Part shown: piece after piece, positions 5,218 through 12,408 of the stretch
Layout of the letters: the number at the start of each line of letters is the position of its first letter
Position numbering within the stretch: the first letter of the stretch is position 1
Source: an uncultured Desulfovibrio sp.
Lineage (GTDB): Bacteria > Desulfobacterota > Desulfovibrionia > Desulfovibrionales > Desulfovibrionaceae
Direction: 5' to 3'
DNA length: 14,709 bases
Assembly: GCA_900553065.1 (NCBI GenBank)
Contig: USBZ01000048.1
Span: 1 to 14,709, forward strand
Program-made: the position numbers and the translations under genes
The notes under the pieces: model-generated
The model's database searches: none
What the model saw: only the letters and a program-made list of their open reading frames with translations
What the model was told of the DNA's origin: nothing

Positions 5218-7140
5218 ATGTATCTTGCCGCCTATATCTGTCTGCTTGCCACCCTGTTCTGCTCTCTGGCCGGTTCCGCCATCGGAACCGCGCAGCTCTG
5301 GCAGGGAAGAACTTCCGAACTGCGCTGGCTTGAGTATGCTCAGGCCCTCGGTTCCCTCTGTCTGACGGGCGCTTCCACCATTCTGATGTATGCCCTTGTC
5401 GTCAGCGACTTTTCGGTGGACTATGTGGCCAGCTACACCGACAGAGCCCTGCCTCTGTTCTACCGCTGCACCGCCTTCTGGGGCGGTCACGAAGGCTCCC
5501 TGCTGTTCTGGGCGCTCATGGTGTCCGTCTGCGGCACGGCCTTTCTCTTCACCCGCACCTACCGCAGCCTTGCCGCGGAAACGCGCAGCTGGTTCATGGT
5601 GTTCTTTCTTGCCATCATGGCCTTCTTCGGCCTTCTGCTCTCCACCTGGAGCAATCCCTTCCTGCAGAGCCTGCCCGCGCCTGCCGACGGTCAGGGCCTG
5701 AATCCCCTGCTCCAGAACCCCGGCATGATCTTCCATCCTCCGCTGCTCTTCCTCGGCTACGGCGGCTTCGTCATTCCCGGCTGCCTTGCTCTCGCGCAGG
5801 CCGTAAGCTCGCAGCGCGACTCCATGCACTGGCTGGACGCCGCCAGACCCTTCACGCTTACCGGCTGGCTTTTCCTTACCGCAGGCATCGTACTCGGCGG
5901 CTGGTGGGCCTACATGGAACTCGGCTGGGGCGGCTACTGGGCCTGGGACCCCGTGGAAAATGCGTCGCTTCTGCCCTGGCTCATCGGCACGGCAGCCCTG
6001 CATACCGGCCTTGTGGAAACCAAGCGGGGCAAGCTGCACCGCGTCAACATCTTTCTCATGAGCCTGACCACGGTATCGGCCTTCTTCGCCACCTATCTCG
6101 TGCGCGGCGACGTGGTCAATTCCGTGCATGCCTTCGGCGGCAACGGCACGGGCCCCTATCTGCTCGTCTTCGTGCTGTTCTTCCTCGTACTCATCACCTT
6201 CATCTCCTTCCGTGCGGGCACGGATCGCTCCCGTGAACTCGGCGGTCTGGAAACGCGCGAAGGTTTCGTGGTCATGACGGTATGGCTGCTCATGGCCATC
6301 TGTCTCGTCATTCTTCTGGCCACGCTCTGGCCGGTCATAAGCAGCCTGTGGACGGATCGTCCCGTGGGGCTGGATCAGCACTTCTACAACCGCGTCTGTC
6401 TGCCTCTCTTCACCGTGATGCTGGCGCTGCTCGTGGCCTGCCCCTGGCTCAGATGGCAGGGCGGCATCCGGGAATGGCGCAAACTTCTCATCGTGGTCGC
6501 CTCCTTCTGCGGCGCGCTCATCGTCTTCTGGCGCGCAGGCGTCACGCAGGCTCTGCCGCTCATGAGCGCATCATTGTCCGCGGCTCTTCTCGTCAGCATG
6601 GCTCTGCTTCTGGCCGAAAAGGCCACCCGGGTATGGATGCCCTCCCTCATGGCCTGCATTGTGCATGCCAGCGTTGCGCTCATCGCGCTCGGCATTTCCT
6701 TCTCCGGTCCGTACAAGCAGGAAGTCGAAGTGGAACTCGCCCCCGGCGCCGTGACGCAGGTCGGTCCCTACAGCGTGACCCTTGCCAATCTCTATCAGGG
6801 CAGGGAGGCCACCTTCGAATATATCGAAGCGGAACTGCAGCTTTCCTCGGACGGCGAAGTGGTGGGCATCGTTTCTCCTCAGCGCCGCCTCTACGACAAG
6901 TTCTCGCGTTATGCCTTCTCCGAAGCCACGACGCATCCCTCGCTCGGCAATGAATTCTATGCCACGCTTCTCGGCGTCAACGGTGAAAAGGCCGTGCTGC
7001 GCATGAGCTCCAATCCGCTGGTCAACTGGCTGTGGATAGGCGGCACGCTCATGAGCCTTGCTCCTCTGCTCGCCCTGCGCCCCAGACGCCGTCCGGAACA
7101 TTCCGCCGACGCCGGAAACGACACCGCTTCGGAACGCTGA
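5218..7140 (+). CDS. ccmF: Cytochrome c haem lyase subunit CcmF
   Basis: Polytopic inner-membrane protein that receives haem from CcmE and joins it to the CXXCH motif of apocytochromes c. The 640 residues are close to the usual length (about 650). The tryptophan-rich WWD segment lies at 229-250 and includes WGGYWAWDP. Four histidines match the positions of the four functional ones of the family: H173 (FHPPLLFLGYGG), H262 (LHTG), H304 (HAFGG) and H483. The early motif GGHEGSLLFW (H91) is also typical. A large soluble loop near 500-600 precedes the last helix. GGAGA at 5209-5213 gives a suitable ribosome site. The stop codon lies one base before the ccmA start, so the two are probably coupled. 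With no CcmH in this cluster, CcmF may act without the usual thiol-reducing partner. Confidence 0.96.
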   Translation: MYLAAYICLLATLFCSLAGSAIGTAQLWQGRTSELRWLEYAQALGSLCLTGASTILMYALVVSDFSVDYVASYTDRALPLFYRCTAFWGGHEGSLLFWALMVSVCGTAFLFTRTYRSLAAETRSWFMVFFLAIMAFFGLLLSTWSNPFLQSLPAPADGQGLNPLLQNPGMIFHPPLLFLGYGGFVIPGCLALAQAVSSQRDSMHWLDAARPFTLTGWLFLTAGIVLGGWWAYMELGWGGYWAWDPVENASLLPWLIGTAALHTGLVETKRGKLHRVNIFLMSLTTVSAFFATYLVRGDVVNSVHAFGGNGTGPYLLVFVLFFLVLITFISFRAGTDRSRELGGLETREGFVVMTVWLLMAICLVILLATLWPVISSLWTDRPVGLDQHFYNRVCLPLFTVMLALLVACPWLRWQGGIREWRKLLIVVASFCGALIVFWRAGVTQALPLMSASLSAALLVSMALLLAEKATRVWMPSLMACIVHASVALIALGISFSGPYKQEVEVELAPGAVTQVGPYSVTLANLYQGREATFEYIEAELQLSSDGEVVGIVSPQRRLYDKFSRYAFSEATTHPSLGNEFYATLLGVNGEKAVLRMSSNPLVNWLWIGGTLMSLAPLLALRPRRRPEHSADAGNDTASER

Positions 7141-7141
7141 C

Positions 7142-7786
7142 ATGGAAGACAACCGTCCGCTGCTGGAACTTCGGGGCGTAGCCAAGGCCTTCGGCCCGAG
7201 ACTGCTTTTCCGCCGCATCGACCTTGCGCTCATGCCGGGCACGCTCTCGCTTCTGGCCGGAGCCAACGGCGCGGGCAAGTCCACGCTCATGCGCGTCATG
7301 GCCGGACTGACCAGGCCCGACGCCGGAACCGTGACCCGGCACGTTCCCGAAGAAAAGCTCGGCTACATGGCGCACGCCACCTTTCTCTACCCGGGACTGG
7401 ATGCCGAGGAAAACCTGCTGTTCTGGGCAAGGGCCGCAGGTCTCGACGATCCTGCCGGACGTGCGAAAAAGGCGCTCGAAACCGTAGGTCTTTCCCGTCA
7501 TGCCCATGAGAGAGCCGGCATCTTTTCCCGGGGCATGGCCCAGCGGCTCAATCTGGCAAGGCTTCTTCTGGCCGAACCTTCGCTCATTCTTCTGGATGAA
7601 CCCGCCACGGGGCTTGACGTCGCCTCCCGGAGCATGCTCATGGACCTCATGCAGAAGGCCCGGAGCGAAGGCGCCGCCGTGCTGTGGATCAGCCATAATA
7701 CGGATGAGGACGCTCGACACGCCGATCGCATTCTGACGCTGGAAAACCGTTCCCTCCGGGAAGACGCAGGAGGGCTGTCATGCTGA
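7142..7786 (+). CDS. ccmA: Haem exporter ATP-binding protein CcmA
   Basis: Cytoplasmic ATPase of the CcmABCD complex, which releases haem-loaded CcmE. The 214 residues contain a Walker A site GANGAGKST (40-48), an ABC signature in the form SRGMAQ (129-134), Walker B LILLDEP with D152 and E153, and an H-loop in ISHN. The signature serine-arginine-glycine-methionine differs slightly from the general LSGGQ but is usual for CcmA. The start at 7142 is one base after the ccmF stop; an upstream in-frame ATG inside ccmF (7058) is rejected because the domain begins only after 7142. Its end overlaps the ccmB start by seven bases. Confidence 0.95.
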   Translation: MEDNRPLLELRGVAKAFGPRLLFRRIDLALMPGTLSLLAGANGAGKSTLMRVMAGLTRPDAGTVTRHVPEEKLGYMAHATFLYPGLDAEENLLFWARAAGLDDPAGRAKKALETVGLSRHAHERAGIFSRGMAQRLNLARLLLAEPSLILLDEPATGLDVASRSMLMDLMQKARSEGAAVLWISHNTDEDARHADRILTLENRSLREDAGGLSC

Positions 7787-8460
7787 AATGCGCGCTTGCC
7801 CTCTGCGGCAAGGATCTCAAGCTCACGTTTTCCCGCGGGGCAGGCCTCATGCAGGCGCTGCTGCTCGGTCTTCTGCTTGTCTTTCTGTTCAGCCTTTCCC
7901 TGAACGCCGGAGACAGGCTCAGTCCGCAGGCGGCCGCCGCCATGTTCTGGCTGGCTTCGGCCTTCTGTCAGGTGCTGATCTTCAACATGCTCTACTCCGT
8001 GGAGGAAACGGCTCAGGCAAGGCTCGGACTCGTGCTGCTGCCCTCGCCCGTGCAGGGCATATGGCTCGGCAAGGCGCTGGCCGGACTTCTGCTGCTTGCC
8101 GCCGCCCAGTGCATTTTCGTTCCCGCCGTGTTCGTGTTTCTCGGTCAGCATCTCGGCACGGCATGGCCCACGGCCCTTCTCGGCATTCTTCTCGGCGACG
8201 CGGGCATGGCCGCTTCCGGCTCTCTGCTCGGCGCGCTGTCCGTAGGCAGAGGCGGAAGAGAATCACTGCTGTCCATCGTGCTCTTCCCCCTGCTGGTTCC
8301 CATGCTTCTGGCAGGCGTGCGTCTCGTTTCCATGGGCATCGATCCCGAGCCCATGCTGGACGACGCCATGCGCTGGATCGGTCTGGCCGCCGCCTTCGAC
8401 GGACTCTTTCTGGCGGCCGGTCTGCTTCTTTTTCCCTTCGTCTACAGCGGAGATGACTGA
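7780..8460 (+). CDS. ccmB: Haem exporter permease CcmB
   Basis: Inner-membrane partner of the CcmA ATPase. The 226 residues match the family length (about 220) and form six hydrophobic segments, with charged residues near the N-terminus (CGKDLKLTFSRG) as is typical of the family. The conserved stretch FNMLYSVEE near residues 67-76 and the LPSPVQ loop that follows support the call. The ATG overlaps the ccmA stop in ATGCTGA, and the stop overlaps the ccmC start in TGATG, so translation is very likely coupled on both sides. What CcmAB actually moves is debated; current models have it driving holo-CcmE release rather than haem export. Confidence 0.92.
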   Translation: MLKCALALCGKDLKLTFSRGAGLMQALLLGLLLVFLFSLSLNAGDRLSPQAAAAMFWLASAFCQVLIFNMLYSVEETAQARLGLVLLPSPVQGIWLGKALAGLLLLAAAQCIFVPAVFVFLGQHLGTAWPTALLGILLGDAGMAASGSLLGALSVGRGGRESLLSIVLFPLLVPMLLAGVRLVSMGIDPEPMLDDAMRWIGLAAAFDGLFLAAGLLLFPFVYSGDD

Positions 8461-9158
8461 TGACTCAATCCCGTATCGCGCTTTCTGCCCTTGCCGGAGG
8501 TCTGGCGCTTGCCGCCTGCCAGTGGCTGGTCTATGTGTATGCGCCCGAAGAACAGGTCATGGGCATGGCCCAGAAAATATTCTACATTCATCTGCCGCTG
8601 GCATGGTGGGGACTCATCAGCTTCGCGCTTTCCTTCGTCGCCGGGATTCTCTATCTGAAAACCCGTGCGCCGAAGTATGATCTTCTGGCCGCTTCGTCCG
8701 TGGAAGTCGGCATGCTCTTCTGCACGCTCACCCTCGTTACGGGCTCCATCTGGGGCCGGCACTCCTGGGGCGTGTGGTGGACCTGGGATCCTCGCCTGAC
8801 CACGGCGCTCATTCTCTGGTTCATCTATGCCGGATTCATGGCGCTGCGCTCCATGCCGCTGCCGGAAAGCCGTCGTGCCGCGCTCTGCTCCGTGGTGGCC
8901 ATAGCCGGTTTTCTCGATGTCCCGCTGGTCTTTCTGTCGGCAAGACTGTGGCGCTCCATTCACCCGTCGGTATTCGCCTCGCAGGGCGGCGGACTGGAGC
9001 CGGAAATGGCCGTGGCCGTGGCGGCCTGCGTGCTGAGCTTCGGCCTCATCTGGCTGGCCATGCTTCTGCTGCGCCACCGGCAGATGAGGCTTTCCCGCAG
9101 ACTCGATGTTCTGATGTTTGAAAAAATGATGGCCGATGCCGAAAACGAACAACACTGA
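8460..9158 (+). CDS. ccmC: Haem-handling protein CcmC
   Basis: Six-helix inner-membrane protein that attaches haem to CcmE. The 232-residue product carries the WWD motif at 98-112 (WGRHSWGVWWTWDPR) on a periplasmic loop. H44 (FYIHLPLAWW) and H168 (RSIHP) correspond to the two haem-ligand histidines of the family. The start codon shares one base with the ccmB stop. After the stop there is a 30-base gap to ccmD that holds its ribosome site. Confusion with CcmF is excluded by the length and by motif order. Confidence 0.95.
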   Translation: MTQSRIALSALAGGLALAACQWLVYVYAPEEQVMGMAQKIFYIHLPLAWWGLISFALSFVAGILYLKTRAPKYDLLAASSVEVGMLFCTLTLVTGSIWGRHSWGVWWTWDPRLTTALILWFIYAGFMALRSMPLPESRRAALCSVVAIAGFLDVPLVFLSARLWRSIHPSVFASQGGGLEPEMAVAVAACVLSFGLIWLAMLLLRHRQMRLSRRLDVLMFEKMMADAENEQH

Positions 9159-9188
9159 TACCGCGCCGGAAGGCGGGGAGACATACCC

Positions 9189-9323
9189 ATGACTGCAATT
9201 TCCTGGCTTATGGCGGCCAACGCCGCACTCTGGATAGGACTCGGACTGTACACGGCCTTCCTCGCCGCCTCGCAGAAGAGGCTGGAACGCCGTCTTGCCC
9301 AGTGGGAGGCCGACCATGACTGA
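9189..9323 (+). CDS. ccmD: Small membrane protein CcmD
   Basis: A 44-residue protein between ccmC and the TPR gene. It has one hydrophobic helix (about residues 4-27, with WLMAANAALWIGLGLYTAFL) followed by a basic, charged tail (QKRLERRLAQWE). That layout is the hallmark of CcmD, which holds CcmC, CcmE and CcmAB together and assists release of holo-CcmE. GGCGGGGAG ends eight bases before the ATG. The last eight bases overlap the next gene in ATGACTGA. The sequence of CcmD is poorly conserved, so the call depends on size, topology and position. Confidence 0.85.
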   Translation: MTAISWLMAANAALWIGLGLYTAFLAASQKRLERRLAQWEADHD

Positions 9324-9906
9324 TACCTCCCGCCGTATCGTACTGGCGGCGCTCGCTCTCGGGCTCGGCGCCATGTTTGCCCTTTCCGTCGCCTGGCGCA
9401 TGGGCGATCATCCTCTTGTCCGTCAGAAGGCTCCTGCGAGCGTCGCTCAGAGCGCGTCTTCCACCGACGCCTCCCGCAGCATGATGGAACAGGGTGCGGA
9501 TACGCCGGAAGGTCAGGCCATCATGGCTCTCATGCAGAAAATGAAGGACAATCCCCACGATGCGGATACGCTCCTCGAACTTGCCAGCATCTTTGCCGAA
9601 CAGGGCAACACGGAAGGCGCGAAGGACATGGTGCAGCGCGCCGTGGTGGCCGCTCCGTCCGATCACAGAGCGCCGTATCTCATGGGCGTCATTCTGGCCC
9701 GCGAAGGCAACTGGGCGGAAGCCGCCTCGCAGCTGGAACGCTCCATCAGTCTGAAGGACGATGCCGCCACCCGCTACAGCCTTGCCGTGATCTACCGCTA
9801 CCATCTGCAGCAGGAAGACAAGGCCCGTGAAAACTTTGAAGCGGCGGCGCGCCTTTCCGGCGACGCATCCCTCTCCTCCATGATCAAGGCGGAGCTGGAG
9901 AAATGA
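9316..9906 (+). CDS. Membrane-anchored TPR protein, CcmI-like
   Basis: The 196-residue product has an N-terminal membrane helix (about 8-28), a low-complexity Ser/Ala linker (40-60), then tetratricopeptide repeats over roughly 70-190. Recognisable units include ADTLLELASIFAEQGNTEGA and HRAPYLMGVILAREGNWAEA, each with the A-G-Y-A pattern of TPR helix pairs. In cytochrome maturation, the periplasmic TPR domain of CcmI/CycH/NrfG binds apocytochrome c and presents it to the ligase. The same role is inferred here from position directly after ccmD. GGGAGG at 9304-9309, six bases before the ATG, supports the start. The C-terminal bases overlap mnmE in ATGA. CcmI proper has two N-terminal helices; here only one is present. 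Confidence 0.82.
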   Translation: MTDTSRRIVLAALALGLGAMFALSVAWRMGDHPLVRQKAPASVAQSASSTDASRSMMEQGADTPEGQAIMALMQKMKDNPHDADTLLELASIFAEQGNTEGAKDMVQRAVVAAPSDHRAPYLMGVILAREGNWAEAASQLERSISLKDDAATRYSLAVIYRYHLQQEDKARENFEAAARLSGDASLSSMIKAELEK

Positions 9907-11321
9907 GCGGAGACGACATCCTCGGCACGGAAACAGACACCATAGCGGCCGTGGCTACGGCTCCGGGCGCCGGAGGCGTGGGCATCATACGCATTTCCGG
10001 CCCCAGGGCGCACGACATTCTGCTGTCCATGTTCCGGCCCTCGTCCGCATCCTTCCGGGATTTTGTGCCGCGCATGCTGCATCACGGCCGTCTGCTTGAC
10101 GCTCAGGGCCGCGAAGCCGACGATGCGCTGGTCGTCTTCTTCAAGGGACCGCACTCCTTCACCGGAGAAGACTGCGCCGAAATTCAGGGCCACGGCGGTC
10201 CGGCGGTGCTGGCCGCGCTGCTTGACTCCGTGCTCTTTCGCGGAGCGCGCATGGCCGAACGGGGCGAGTTTACAAGACGCGCCTTTCTGAACGGCCGCAT
10301 GGATCTCTCCCAGGCCGAAGCCGTGGCGGAGCTCATTGCCGCGCCCTCGCGCGAGGGCGTGTATCTGGCCTCCGCCAAGCTGGACGGTCTTCTGGGACGA
10401 CGTGTGGAAGCGCTGCGCGAAAGGCTGGAATACCTGCGCCAGCGCGTATGTCTCGCCATCGACTTTCCCGATGAGGAAGGCGAATGCCTGCCGCCTCAGG
10501 AATTTTCCGCCATCACGGAAGAGGTTGCCTCCGGCATACGCTCCCTGATTTCCGGGTACGAAAGAGCGCGCTGCTGGCGCGAAGGTGCGCTGGTTGTGCT
10601 GGCCGGACAGGTGAACGCCGGAAAATCCAGCCTCATGAACGCCTTTCTCGGCCGCAAAAGAGCCATCGTTACGGAGAAGCCGGGCACCACGCGCGACTAT
10701 CTGGAGGAACAGACCTCTCTGGCCGGTCTGCCCGTTCGACTGGTGGATACCGCAGGTCTGCGCGAACACAGCAACGACAGCATAGAACTGGAAGGCATGC
10801 GGCGCGGAAAGGAACTGGCGGAAAGCTCCCGCTGCGTGCTCATGGTGCTGGACGGCGCCCGCGCAGGTCTCTCCGAGAAAGATCTGCTGGAGCCTTTTGC
10901 CGAGGAAGCACGCCTTATCGGCGAATTCGGCGCAGAGCGCTGCATCGCCGTATGGAACAAGGCCGATCTCAGACCTCTGCCGCAGGGCATGGATTATTTC
11001 GGCAAGGCGAGGCTGATTCCCGTCTGCGCCCGCAGCGGAGAAGGCATCGAGGAGCTTTCCGAAGCCGTCCGCAGGCTCTGTCTTCAGGGCGAAACGCCGG
11101 AAGAGGGCGACATTGCGCCGAACCTGCGTCAGACGGAACAACTGCGCAAGGCGCTGCAGGCGCTGGAAAAATTGCAGGAAGCCATCGCTCTGGACGTACC
11201 TCCGGATCTGTGCAGCATTCATCTGGAAACTGCCTGCGCTCATCTTTCGGACATTACCGGTCTCAACAGTACGGAAGAGACTCTGAACGCCATATTCTCC
11301 TCCTTCTGCATAGGAAAATAA
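9903..11321 (+). CDS. mnmE: tRNA-modifying GTPase MnmE
   Basis: MnmE works with MnmG to install the 5-(carboxy)methylaminomethyl group on wobble U34 of certain tRNAs. The 472 residues show the folate-binding N-terminal domain (DTIAAVATAPGAGGVGIIRISG), a helical domain, and an inserted G domain. The G domain has G1 GQVNAGKSS (235-243), the switch GTTRD, G3 DTAG and G4 NKAD. The protein ends in FCIGK with the catalytic-region cysteine at 469. The length is normal (E. coli has 454). The ATG overlaps the stop of the TPR gene in ATGA, so it appears to be translated from the ccm transcript. This housekeeping gene is more often found near rnpA/yidC or mnmG, so its place here is a lineage feature. 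Confidence 0.96.
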   Translation: MSGDDILGTETDTIAAVATAPGAGGVGIIRISGPRAHDILLSMFRPSSASFRDFVPRMLHHGRLLDAQGREADDALVVFFKGPHSFTGEDCAEIQGHGGPAVLAALLDSVLFRGARMAERGEFTRRAFLNGRMDLSQAEAVAELIAAPSREGVYLASAKLDGLLGRRVEALRERLEYLRQRVCLAIDFPDEEGECLPPQEFSAITEEVASGIRSLISGYERARCWREGALVVLAGQVNAGKSSLMNAFLGRKRAIVTEKPGTTRDYLEEQTSLAGLPVRLVDTAGLREHSNDSIELEGMRRGKELAESSRCVLMVLDGARAGLSEKDLLEPFAEEARLIGEFGAERCIAVWNKADLRPLPQGMDYFGKARLIPVCARSGEGIEELSEAVRRLCLQGETPEEGDIAPNLRQTEQLRKALQALEKLQEAIALDVPPDLCSIHLETACAHLSDITGLNSTEETLNAIFSSFCIGK

Positions 11322-11332
11322 CGCAACAGCAG

Positions 11333-11352
11333 GAAAAAACGTCTCTTTTTTC
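11333..11352. other. Small A/T stem-loop after mnmE
   Basis: GAAAAAA (11333-11339) can pair with TTTTTTC (11346-11352) around six bases. It lies 12 bases past the mnmE stop codon and is too weak alone to be a sure terminator. A second small inverted repeat, GAAAAT (11377-11382) with ATTTTC (11389-11394), follows. Confidence 0.3.
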
Positions 11353-11426
11353 ACGTCGACAGATAATGTCATCACGGAAAATACGACGATTTTCTCCGGA
11401 AGAATGATTCAGGAACATTCAAAACC

Positions 11427-11468
11427 ATGAAAGCCCGGCCTGAAATACCCTTTCTGCCGGGCTTTCAT
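11427..11468. terminator. Intrinsic terminator, probably bidirectional
   Basis: ATGAAAGCCCGGC (11427-11439) is perfectly complementary to GCCGGGCTTTCAT (11456-11468) around a 16-base loop. A GC-rich core is flanked by A residues on one side and T residues on the other, as in two-way Rho-independent terminators. It would end the ccm-mnmE transcript. An ATG in the left arm is in frame with the exonuclease gene but is not believable as a start for that reason. Confidence 0.7.
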
Positions 11469-11482
11469 ACGCATACTGCGCC

Positions 11483-11511
11483 TTGCCCCCATCGACTTTC
11501 CATGCTAGCTT
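11483..11511 (+). promoter_or_regulatory. Weak candidate promoter of the exonuclease gene
   Basis: TTGCCC (11483-11488) and TAGCTT (11506-11511) are spaced by 17 bases. Transcription would begin near 11518, very close to the GGAAAGG ribosome site at 11516-11522, which makes the exact elements doubtful. Confidence 0.25.
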
Positions 11512-11531
11512 CGACGGAAAGGTTGTCATAC

Positions 11532-12206
11532 ATGTCCGCCAATACTCCTCCCATGCCCACCCGCTATCCTCAAAGGCAGGCTCTTTCCCCTGTCGTCTTT
11601 CAGCCGTGCCTGACGAAGGAAGAAATCAATCTTCTGCCGCTCCGGGCGTGGGAAGGTCCCGTCGTGCTCGTTCAGGACGAACAGGCCCTTGCCGACGCTC
11701 TTGAGGTGCTGTGGAAGGAAAAGGTACTCGGTTTCGACACGGAAACCCGGCCTACCTTCACCAAGGGCAAGACATGCCGCCCCGCCCTCATTCAGCTTGC
11801 CACGGCGGATACGGTTTACCTCATTCAGCTGACGCATGTTCCCTTCAGCGAACAGATCGCCGAACTGCTCTCTTCGCCCAGGGTGCTGAAAACCGGCGTG
11901 GCCATCAACGACGACATGAAGGCTCTGGCCCGCATCCATCCCTTCAAGGCCGACGGCGTGGCGGATCTGGCGGCCATGGCCCGGGTGAGAGGCATACAGG
12001 CGCAGGGTCTGCGCACGCTTTCCGCCAACCTGCTGGGCTTCCGCATCAGCAAAAGCGCCCAGTGCTCCAACTGGGAAAACCACGAGCTGACCCCGCAGCA
12101 GATCAAGTACGCCGCCACCGACGCATGGGTGGGACGAGAGCTGTATTTCCACATGCTCCGCCAGGGCAGTCAGGGCCGTGGCCGCGGCGAATCCAATCCG
12201 GCCTAG
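11532..12206 (+). CDS. RNase D-like DEDDy 3'-5' exonuclease
   Basis: A 224-residue protein made almost wholly of one DnaQ-like 3'-5' exonuclease domain, closest in style to RNase D and the WRN exonuclease. The catalytic acids are visible: motif I FDTET with D69 and E71, motif II NDDMKAL with D127 (or D128), and motif III YAATD with Y193 and D197. The tyrosine places it in the DEDDy class. It lacks the HRDC domains of full RNase D (about 370 residues). GGAAAGG at 11516-11522 precedes the ATG at 11532; an alternative ATG at 11502 has no ribosome site, and the one at 11427 lies in a terminator stem. Whether the substrate is RNA or DNA cannot be told. It is followed by mutL after 202 bases. Confidence 0.87.
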   Translation: MSANTPPMPTRYPQRQALSPVVFQPCLTKEEINLLPLRAWEGPVVLVQDEQALADALEVLWKEKVLGFDTETRPTFTKGKTCRPALIQLATADTVYLIQLTHVPFSEQIAELLSSPRVLKTGVAINDDMKALARIHPFKADGVADLAAMARVRGIQAQGLRTLSANLLGFRISKSAQCSNWENHELTPQQIKYAATDAWVGRELYFHMLRQGSQGRGRGESNPA

Positions 12207-12318
12207 CACATCTTCCTCCCTCCCCGCAGCGATCCGCCGCCGGAGCATGTCTGCTCTTCTTCGATATTCCCTGTACCTGGGGCAGTGCATCTGTTCCTTT
12301 GATATCGCTCTCCGAGTC

Positions 12319-12348
12319 CGGCAGGAGCGACTTGACTTCCTGCCGTTT
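12319..12348 (+). terminator. Stem-loop between exonuclease gene and mutL
   Basis: CGGCAGGA (12319-12326) pairs perfectly with TCCTGCCG (12338-12345) around an 11-base loop and is followed by TTT. It may be a weak terminator for the exonuclease gene. The loop contains TTGACT (12332-12337), a good -35 hexamer, but no clear -10 follows at normal spacing, so the mutL promoter is unresolved. Confidence 0.4.
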
Positions 12349-12408
12349 CGCCCGAAAATATTCTTCGTCCTTTTTACTGCCGCGCCTTATATTCTTTCGG
12401 GGAACATC

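Noticed and set aside
5152..6381. A 409-codon minus-strand frame opposite ccmF
   Set aside because: Low-complexity Glu/Gly/His/Ala sequence typical of antisense frames; CcmF is intact on the other strand.
9798..11375. A 525-codon minus-strand open frame opposite mnmE
   Set aside because: No recognisable domains; it is fully opposed to an intact MnmE with all G-domain motifs.
11427..11531. Longer start of the exonuclease at 11427
   Set aside because: The ATG lies inside the left arm of a 13-bp terminator stem and has no ribosome site.
12178..12408. Longer start of MutL at 12178
   Set aside because: It would overlap the exonuclease gene and add 77 residues foreign to MutL; the ATG at 12409 has GGGGA in front and starts the conserved N-terminus.
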